DNA from: Paraburkholderia sp. IMGN_8
GTDB lineage: Bacteria; Pseudomonadota; Gammaproteobacteria; Burkholderiales; Burkholderiaceae
Assembly: GCF_038050405.1 (NCBI RefSeq)
Contig: NZ_CP150900.1
Location: 4,588,001-4,652,000 of the forward strand
Length of the DNA stretch: 64,000 bases
Reading direction: 5' to 3'
A program made the translations under genes and the position numbers. This document shows positions 58,591 to 64,000 of the stretch, one piece after another (within the stretch, counting starts at the first letter, position 1; each line of letters opens with the position of its first letter). The notes beneath the pieces are model-generated. The model did no database searches, had not been told where the DNA came from, and saw nothing but the letters and a program-made list of their open reading frames with translations.

Positions 58591-58618
58591 AGGCCACTCT
58601 CTCCGGGAAAAGCGTTAT

Positions 58619-60418
58619 TCATAGTTGGTCCTGTACCCGCACGATACGCGTAGTGTGAGTCAATGCGTCGCGATAGACGAGGGTCGTGCGGTCCACTTCC
58701 GCGCGTTCGTGCTGCACGCGGCCGTGGATCAGAAAATAGCTTGTGTTGACGTCGAGTTCACTTGTATCGACCGACGACTGCACGCCGGCGCCGCGCAAAG
58801 CGAGCTGCACGTCGCCGGCGTTGTGGAAAAACACCGTCTGCCGCCGCGCGACGAAGGCCTGCGCGCTCGACAGACTCATACCGGGCACGACTGCCGCGAT
58901 GACTTCGGCGGAGGCCGTATTCATGTTGACCGCCGACGCTGTCGGCAGCACGGTAACGAACGGACGCAAGCGCGCAACCATCTCCGGCGTATAGCCGGGG
59001 ATGTCGAGCAGCGAATCGACGCTGGTCATTTGCAGCGGCGCGAGCGCTGCGTTGTCGTTGCTGTCTTCGAGGCCGGGGTTGTCGGTGAAATTGCCACCAC
59101 CGGTTGGGCCGCCCTGGATGGCCGGGGCGGCTGTTGCACCGGTGATGGACGTGACGGTTTGAAAACGTGTCGCCGATTGAGCAAGGCTCGCGCGCACCTG
59201 GACTGCTGTGTTTTTTGCCAACTGGCTGCTGATACCCAGCGAAACGAGCAGGCGCTGGTAGGCGCCGATCTGCTCCATGTTCAGTTGCAATACGCCTGGC
59301 GCAGGGCTCGATACCAGGTTACGCAAGTTGAATTTTGCCTGGGCGTCTTCGATTGAACCTGACAGGTAGGTTTCCGCGCCTTGCTCGGCTCTGACTTCGC
59401 CGATTCGGCCCAGGAAATCCGATAGGCGTGTTTTGGCGATGGGGACGCCCCATAGGCCACCTAAGTACGTGATTCCTGCTGAGGTGTCGCCTTCTGAGCG
59501 GAGGATCAGGCGTGTCCAGTCCAATGCGCCTCGCGCTACCCATTGGGCTTGCGATAGCAGGCGCTGGTTTTCTATCCTTCGGATTTGGACTTGCTGGCGC
59601 CAGAGCATGCCGGAGACCAATATCGCTGATAGCGCTACCACTAGCAGCGCGCTGATGATTGCTGCGCCGGTTTGGTTTTTTTGTCTGCCTACGGCGTTGG
59701 CCTTTCCTTGTTTTCTTATTGGTTTATTAGCGTTCCCCCTGTGCGGGGGGGCACCTACTTTTCTTTGCCTGCCGCAAAGAAAAGTAGGCAAAAGAAAGCG
59801 GCTCAAACCGCTAATGCTAAGCGGGTCCCCCGCGCAGTCCCGGTAGTGGAGCATCTGGAATCCGTGCCCTCGCACATTCAGCCTTGGTGACAAGGCAGTC
59901 ATACTTCCCGCCTCGCGCTGCGCGCTCGCCGGAACGGTCCGCAAGGGAAACCAGTGGCTTCGCTTTGGCTCGGTGGGAGCCATCGGCTTCGCCTCGGCGG
60001 GGTGCCCGGCTTCTCGGTGGCACGTCACACTACTGTGTGCAACTGCAAGCTGCGGTACTTGCGTGGAATCATGTGCCGGCTCCGCCTGACGGTTTTCTGA
60101 AGTACCGCTCGGCGCGCGCAGCGCCGCCGGAACGGATGACTGCCTTGTCACTGACGTGGAGTGTGCGAGAACACAGATTCCAGATGCTCCACTGCCTCCT
60201 CCAAGCCGGGGGACCCGCTTAAGAGTTAGCGGTTTGAGCCGCTTTCTTTTGCCTACTTTTCTTTGCGGCGGCAAAGAAAAGTAGGTGCCCCCCCGCACAG
60301 GGGGAACGCTAATAAACCAATAAGAAAACAAGGAAAGGCACCACTGCAGGCGCACAGACACAAACCGCCGAGCAGGCAAAGAAGAAGAGCGTCGCGGAGA
60401 CAACAGAGAGAACTTCAT
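58619..60418 (-). CDS. gspK: Type II secretion minor pseudopilin GspK, N-terminus carrying an in-frame repeat insertion
   Basis: The ATG at 60418 lies 1 bp after the gspJ stop, the natural gspK start, and opens MKFSLLSPRRSSSLPARR. The next 240 or so codons are read through the interspersed repeat (copy C) without a stop. Then the true pseudopilin begins: QKNQTGAAIISALLVVALSAILV (G^A peptidase site) and about 350 residues of GspK, including GALDWTRLILRSEG. Normal GspK has a leader under 30 residues. The result is a 599-residue frame with a huge, GC-rich, non-native leader, or translation restarts inside the repeat. GspK caps the pseudopilus tip; function here is doubtful. Confidence 0.85.
   Translation of the reverse strand: MKFSLLSPRRSSSLPARRFVSVRLQWCLSLFSYWFISVPPVRGGTYFSLPPQRKVGKRKRLKPLTLKRVPRLGGGSGASGICVLAHSTSVTRQSSVPAALRAPSGTSENRQAEPAHDSTQVPQLAVAHSSVTCHREAGHPAEAKPMAPTEPKRSHWFPLRTVPASAQREAGSMTALSPRLNVRGHGFQMLHYRDCAGDPLSISGLSRFLLPTFLCGRQRKVGAPPHRGNANKPIRKQGKANAVGRQKNQTGAAIISALLVVALSAILVSGMLWRQQVQIRRIENQRLLSQAQWVARGALDWTRLILRSEGDTSAGITYLGGLWGVPIAKTRLSDFLGRIGEVRAEQGAETYLSGSIEDAQAKFNLRNLVSSPAPGVLQLNMEQIGAYQRLLVSLGISSQLAKNTAVQVRASLAQSATRFQTVTSITGATAAPAIQGGPTGGGNFTDNPGLEDSNDNAALAPLQMTSVDSLLDIPGYTPEMVARLRPFVTVLPTASAVNMNTASAEVIAAVVPGMSLSSAQAFVARRQTVFFHNAGDVQLALRGAGVQSSVDTSELDVNTSYFLIHGRVQHERAEVDRTTLVYRDALTHTTRIVRVQDQL
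59677..60380. repeat. Interspersed repeat, copy C (both arms, inside gspK)
   Basis: About 700 bp with left arm (59677-59900, inverse orientation), core and right arm (about 60090-60380). The main hairpin is CTACTTTTCTTTGC...GCAAAGAAAAGTAG in each arm (with an extra base in the left loop); the second hairpin reads CCCCC-GCACA-GGGGG rather than GCCCC-GCACA-GGGGC. It lies between the gspK start codon and its membrane segment, without breaking the frame. Confidence 0.9.
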
Positions 60419-60419
60419 T

Positions 60420-61097
60420 TCATTCTCCGACGAGAAAAACCCGCGTAACAGGCCGCGCCAACGACTTGGCCCCGATACTAACTTCAAGCCCAGTCACAGA
60501 CCGCGGCAGCGGCGCATTCCCCAACTGGGGCACCTTAAGATTATTATCGTTCTCCGTAATAGCACCCTGCACATCCTTCATCTGCGCGGTCCAGCCGACC
60601 TTCGGCACATAAACGCGAGCAGAAATAGACCCCACTCCGCCCATCAAGGGCACCCCAGTCCATCCATCATCCTCGCCACCGCGTAAAGCCCGCCGCAGGT
60701 CGCCAACATTCCCCAACGGCGGCGACGCATACCGAATCACGCGTCCATCGGAAACCCGATACCGCACCACCTGCAAACGCGGCGCGCTCCCCGGCAAAAC
60801 CATCTGCCGCACAATCTGCAGCACGCTGCCGCTAATCGAAACGGCCGCCTGCCCAGACTCGTCATCCGACGCGGCCTGCCGCGCATCGATCCGCATCTGG
60901 TCGAACAGCTGCGCAAAGACGCGCTCATCTTCCATCGCGCTCGTAATGGTCTGCCGCCCGCGGATGATCTGGTCAAGCCCGCGCCATGACAACACGGCGA
61001 TCACCGCCATGATCGCAATTGCGACCAGCAGCTCGATCAGCGTAAAACCACGCGCGCCCGATCGGCTGCGGCGCTCAGAGCGAACGGTTGTTTTCAT
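60420..61097 (-). CDS. gspJ: Type II secretion minor pseudopilin GspJ
   Basis: 225 residues from MKTTVRSERRSRSGARGFTLIELLVAIAIM, with the prepilin peptidase site G^FTLIE. Overlaps the gspI end by 23 bp. Forms the pseudopilus tip complex with GspI and GspK. Confidence 0.93.
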   Translation of the reverse strand: MKTTVRSERRSRSGARGFTLIELLVAIAIMAVIAVLSWRGLDQIIRGRQTITSAMEDERVFAQLFDQMRIDARQAASDDESGQAAVSISGSVLQIVRQMVLPGSAPRLQVVRYRVSDGRVIRYASPPLGNVGDLRRALRGGEDDGWTGVPLMGGVGSISARVYVPKVGWTAQMKDVQGAITENDNNLKVPQLGNAPLPRSVTGLEVSIGAKSLARPVTRVFLVGE

Positions 61098-61479
61098 TCG
61101 CGACCACCGTGACCATCTGAGCAAGATTGCCGGAACGCCCAGGCGTCGTCACCATCACTTCCACTCGACGAAACACCGGATTCGGCGTCGCCGTCACATG
61201 CTCGGTACAGATCAATTCCAGATTGCCCTGCGAACAGTCAAAGCTGGTCTCGCCGACGTTCGGCCAGCCATGCGTGAGATGCAATTGCGCAAGCGTATTG
61301 TCCGCGCTCCAACCGGCCAGCAAGCGCCGGTGCAAATCGGCTTCACCGCTCGCCAGACTGCCGACCGCGCGCAGCGATGCCGCCAACGCCACCGCGATGA
61401 TCGTCAGCGCCACCAGCACTTCGATCATCGTAAAACCGCGCTGTCGTGCGCGACGGCCCAAACCCCTGCAACGACGCAT
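61075..61479 (-). CDS. gspI: Type II secretion minor pseudopilin GspI
   Basis: 134 residues from MRRCRGLGRRARQRGFTMIEVLVALTII with peptidase site G^FTMIE. The ATG at 61479 lies immediately after the gspH stop. Two Cys (DCSQG, ICTEH) are in the mature domain. Confidence 0.92.
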   Translation of the reverse strand: MRRCRGLGRRARQRGFTMIEVLVALTIIAVALAASLRAVGSLASGEADLHRRLLAGWSADNTLAQLHLTHGWPNVGETSFDCSQGNLELICTEHVTATPNPVFRRVEVMVTTPGRSGNLAQMVTVVANENNRSL

Positions 61480-61480
61480 C

Positions 61481-62038
61481 TCAGTGCACCTCATAGCGAC
61501 CATTGCCGGTGCCGACGATCGTCGCGCGCCCCGCCGCCGAAAACAGCGTGATCTGCACCGGCACGTCGATCGCCTCGGTGCCGAACACGACGCGGCTCGG
61601 CTGTGCGTCCGAGCCGGGATAGTTGATCGTCACGCCGGTCACGCCACCTTCCCATTGGCGCGGCCCGAGCAGATCGTCATGCAGCGGACGCCAGCCGTCT
61701 TCGGTACGCAGGTCGAAGCGAAAACCGCCGTCGAGCGGCTGCCAGGCGATCGGCCGCGCGCGCACCTGGGCTTCGTCGCCGGCCGATTCGAACAGCAGCG
61801 CCAAACGCTGCGCTTCTTCGTTCAAATCGGTGCGCGGATTGCGCGTCATCGTCAACGCCGTCAACGACACCAGCAAGCCTGCAATCACCAGCACCACCAG
61901 CATTTCCAGCAAGGTGAAACCGGCCGCCCGCCTCGGTCCGCATCCACGCAGGCCAGGCACGCGCGCGCAGGCACACGCCGCGCGCGGCATCGGCGCCGTA
62001 AACGGAGTGTCCACACGGGACTTGCAAGCGGACATACG
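61481..62038 (-). CDS. gspH: Type II secretion minor pseudopilin GspH
   Basis: About 185 residues. Peptidase site G^FTLLEMLVVLVI is preceded by a long Arg/Cys-rich leader of about 40 residues, so the start (62038 or 62053, or later) is uncertain. Mature domain of GspH type (RNPRTDLNEEAQRLALLFESAGDEAQ). Confidence 0.88.
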   Translation of the reverse strand, partial: RMSACKSRVDTPFTAPMPRAACACARVPGLRGCGPRRAAGFTLLEMLVVLVIAGLLVSLTALTMTRNPRTDLNEEAQRLALLFESAGDEAQVRARPIAWQPLDGGFRFDLRTEDGWRPLHDDLLGPRQWEGGVTGVTINYPGSDAQPSRVVFGTEAIDVPVQITLFSAAGRATIVGTGNGRYEVH

Positions 62039-62138
62039 CATAGTGCCGGCCACGAACGATCAAAAACCGATGAGTCGATAAAACGCGCGGCGGATCGCTG
62101 AAGGGAAGGGCAATCCGGCGCGCCTGAAAATCAGTGCA

Positions 62139-62603
62139 TTACTGCCACGAGCCTATATCGGCGTCATTGCCTTCGCCGCCCGCTTTGCCATCCGCGCCGT
62201 AACTGAACACGTCGATTTCGCCGTGGACGCCCGGATTCAGATACTGATAGCTATTGCCCCACGGATCGTTCGGCAGACGCTCGAGATAACCGCCGTCCTT
62301 CCAGTTGTTCGGTACCGGGTCCGTGCCCGGTTTTTCGATCAGCGCACGCAGGCCCTGCTCCTGGGTCGGATAACGGCCGTTGTCGAGACGGTAGAGTTTC
62401 AGCGCCTGCATCATCGTGCCGATGTCCTGTTTGGCGGCGACGCGCCGCGCTTCGTCCGGACGGCTCATGATCTTCGGTACGATCAACGCGGCCAGAATGC
62501 CCAGAATCGCGATCACGACCATGATTTCAATCAGCGTGAAACCGCGTTGACGGCGGCTGCGCGAACCCGCGATTTCAATACGGCGAGTGGTCGACAGTTG
62601 CAT
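62139..62603 (-). CDS. gspG: Type II secretion major pseudopilin GspG
   Basis: 154 residues. Leader ending RRQRG^[24 protein letters not shown], then the GspG body ([28 protein letters not shown], calcium-loop region with [17 protein letters not shown]). Forms the pseudopilus shaft. First of the gspGHIJKLMN genes, and divergent from gspC. Confidence 0.96.
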   Translation of the reverse strand: MQLSTTRRIEIAGSRSRRQRGFTLIEIMVVIAILGILAALIVPKIMSRPDEARRVAAKQDIGTMMQALKLYRLDNGRYPTQEQGLRALIEKPGTDPVPNNWKDGGYLERLPNDPWGNSYQYLNPGVHGEIDVFSYGADGKAGGEGNDADIGSWQ

Positions 62604-62779
62604 AACTTGCTACCTCTTTTCAGATGAAATTTTCGATCGGGCGGGATTCGCGCATTAGCAGGCGCACTCGCAATCAGGGTGCCATTGAACACGCCCGGCC
62701 GGTCATTTTAATGTCATGGTGTTGAAGGGTCGTGAGAAAACGCCGGGCCGCCCCAAGTTTGCTCACGCCCCTCGGGGGG

Positions 62780-62798
62780 CCTGGCGCGAAGCGCCAGG
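62780..62798. promoter_or_regulatory. Hairpin in the gspG-gspC divergent region
   Basis: CCTGGCGC-GAA-GCGCCAGG, an 8-bp stem, within a segment (62745-62810) with a GCTCACGCCCCTCGGGGGG motif of the kind scattered in Burkholderia genomes. Confidence 0.45.
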
Positions 62799-62845
62799 TT
62801 AGGGGGCGCTTTCAACCCAACGCAATTTTCACAATAGTCCGTACA

Positions 62846-63268
62846 ATGATGCGCATGAACGCTATCCAAATCCGCCTTCTGTCGCTCGCGCTGTTCGCCG
62901 TGTTCTGCGCGACGCTCACCTACTGGGTCATCACACTGTCCACGATGTCGGGCGCGCCGTTGCCCGCTGCCGCCGCGCATTCGCCGGTCTCGACCGAACA
63001 GGCGGCGACGTTGTTCGGCGGTCAGCTCACGCGCAGCGTCAACCAGGACGTGCATCTGTTCGGCATCCTCGCTTTGCCGGAAGGCGCCGCGGCGATCGTC
63101 AGCGTCGGCGGCGAACCGCCGCATGCGGTGTCGCTCGGCAGCGCGCTGATGCAAGGCGCCAAACTCTCCGAAGTCCGCGCCCGCTCGATCGTCATCGATC
63201 GCAATGGCGCGCATTCCGAAGTGTTCCTGCCGGCTAACGCGGCAGGTCCTACCATCTACGTGCGCTAA
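62846..63268 (+). CDS. gspC: Type II secretion protein GspC, short form lacking a PDZ domain
   Basis: About 140 residues (ATGs at 62846, 62849 and 62855; the last gives MNAIQIRLLSLALF). One membrane helix (LLSLALFAVFCATLTYWVI), a short linker and the HR domain (DVHLFGILALPEGAAAIVSVGGEPPHAVSLGSALMQGAKLSEV). No PDZ or coiled-coil C-terminus follows. GspC couples the inner platform to the GspD secretin. It is transcribed opposite to its gsp neighbours. Confidence 0.85.
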   Translation: MMRMNAIQIRLLSLALFAVFCATLTYWVITLSTMSGAPLPAAAAHSPVSTEQAATLFGGQLTRSVNQDVHLFGILALPEGAAAIVSVGGEPPHAVSLGSALMQGAKLSEVRARSIVIDRNGAHSEVFLPANAAGPTIYVR

Positions 63269-63290
63269 ACCGGCCTGTTCCGGTTCAGCA

Positions 63291-63340
63291 GATTGCGCGG
63301 CTGGCAATAACCCGCCATCACCCGCGGCAGCCGCGCAATC
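63291..63340. terminator. Long inverted repeat between convergent gspC and gspF
   Basis: GATTGCGCGGCTG (63291-63303) and its exact complement CAGCCGCGCAATC (63328-63340) are separated by 24 bp. Placed between the ends of two convergent genes, it is probably a bidirectional stop or RNA-protecting structure. Confidence 0.6.
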
Positions 63341-63356
63341 AGAAAACTTCTCCGCT

Positions 63357-64000
63357 TTACTGCACCAGGTTGTTCAACTCGATGATCGGCAGCATCACCG
63401 CCAGCACGATCACCAGCACCACGCCCCCCATCGCCAGAATCAGCAGCGGCTCGAGCAGGCTCGTCAGGAACATCGTGCGGCGCTCCAGTTCGCGTGCTTC
63501 GCCGTCGGCTGCGCGGTCGAGCATCGTCGTCACATCGCCGGTCGCTTCGCCCGAACGGATCAGGTGAACCAGCACCGGCGGAAACGTCTTCGTGTTGCCC
63601 AGTGCGCGTGACAGCGACGTGCCTTCACGCACGCGCACGATCGCATCGTCGATGTTCTCGCGCATCGCGTTGTTGCTGAGCGTTTCTGCCGCGGCTTGCA
63701 GCGCGCGCAGAATCGGCACGCCGGCTGCCGTCAGAATGCCTAGCGTGCTGGCGAAACGCACGGTGTTGTAGCCGCGCACGAGTTTGCCGAGCAGCGGGGC
63801 GGTCAGCAGCCAGCGGTCGAAGGCGAGGCGCGGACCGGGTTGCTTCAAAATCGAGCGCACGAGATACCCCAGCACGACCACACCGATCAGCACCGCCCAC
63901 CACCAGTGCCGCACGAAACCGGACAGCGCCATCATCATGATGGTGAGAAAGGGCAGTTGCTGTTTGGTGCTGGCGAACACGTTCACCACCTGCGGCACCA
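63357..64000 (-). CDS. gspF: Type II secretion inner-membrane protein GspF, C-terminal part (5' end off window)
   Basis: At least 213 residues continue to the window end. Second T2SSF domain (ASTLGILTAAGVPILRALQAAAETLSNNAMR, SLSRALGNTKTFPPVLVHLIRSGEATGDVTTMLDRAA) and the terminal membrane helix (LLEPLLILAMGGVVLVIVLAVMLPII). Inner-membrane platform protein that contacts GspE and the pseudopilus. Confidence 0.94.
   Translation of the reverse strand, partial: VPQVVNVFASTKQQLPFLTIMMMALSGFVRHWWWAVLIGVVVLGYLVRSILKQPGPRLAFDRWLLTAPLLGKLVRGYNTVRFASTLGILTAAGVPILRALQAAAETLSNNAMRENIDDAIVRVREGTSLSRALGNTKTFPPVLVHLIRSGEATGDVTTMLDRAADGEARELERRTMFLTSLLEPLLILAMGGVVLVIVLAVMLPIIELNNLVQ

Overview
The window is high-GC betaproteobacterial DNA. 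Gene order and protein content fit Burkholderia sensu lato (Paraburkholderia-like), at the replication origin of the main chromosome. The origin block is gyrB-dnaN-dnaA (leftward), a presumed oriC around 9.3-9.67 kb, then rpmH-rnpA-yidD-yidC-mnmE (rightward).

Left of gyrB (1-3.8 kb) is an accessory, defence-like segment. It holds a leftward reverse transcriptase gene with a YIDD catalytic box but no retron hallmarks. Downstream of it, running off the window edge, is an open frame that looks like a HamA/DUF1837 PD-(D/E)XK nuclease (Hachiman-type). Upstream of the RT are two 115-bp copies of a strongly structured non-coding unit. An unknown 130-residue gene and two related palindromes separate this segment from gyrB. 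This is the best candidate for an undescribed system.

Right of the origin, mnmE is followed by a lone P4-type integrase that appears to have lost its catalytic tyrosine. Imperfect att-like copies of the mnmE 3' end flank it. From 17.1 to 25.9 kb lies a complete Wsp surface-sensing chemosensory operon (wspABCDEFR) ending in a GGDEF diguanylate cyclase. Then come a second homodimeric pyruvate dehydrogenase-type E1 gene divergent from an Lrp-family regulator, an SDR, a GlxA-type AraC regulator, a HIT protein, a SpeG-like acetyltransferase and small exported or membrane proteins.

From 34.0 to 42.2 kb is a sugar-acid and sugar-uptake operon: aldehyde dehydrogenase, AraF/AraG/AraH-type ABC transporter and an L-arabinonate-type dehydratase, with a divergent LysR regulator. 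The aldehyde dehydrogenase has Ser in place of both its catalytic Cys and the oxyanion Asn. Next are yaeQ, a VOC protein, the alkylation-repair pair ada-alkA, gshA and a lipoprotein.

From 48.7 to 60.4 kb the DNA carries three copies of a long interspersed repeat made of inverted arms. The arms contain hairpins whose sequences differ between copies with compensating changes on both sides. One copy is split by an IS3-family insertion sequence with a 3-bp target duplication. Another sits inside the 5' end of gspK and leaves the reading frame open. Around these are a MarR-regulated DHA2 efflux pump and a NodT outer-membrane factor. The right end is a type II secretion cluster (gspN, M, L, K, J, I, H, G leftward, gspC rightward, gspF leftward and cut by the window end).
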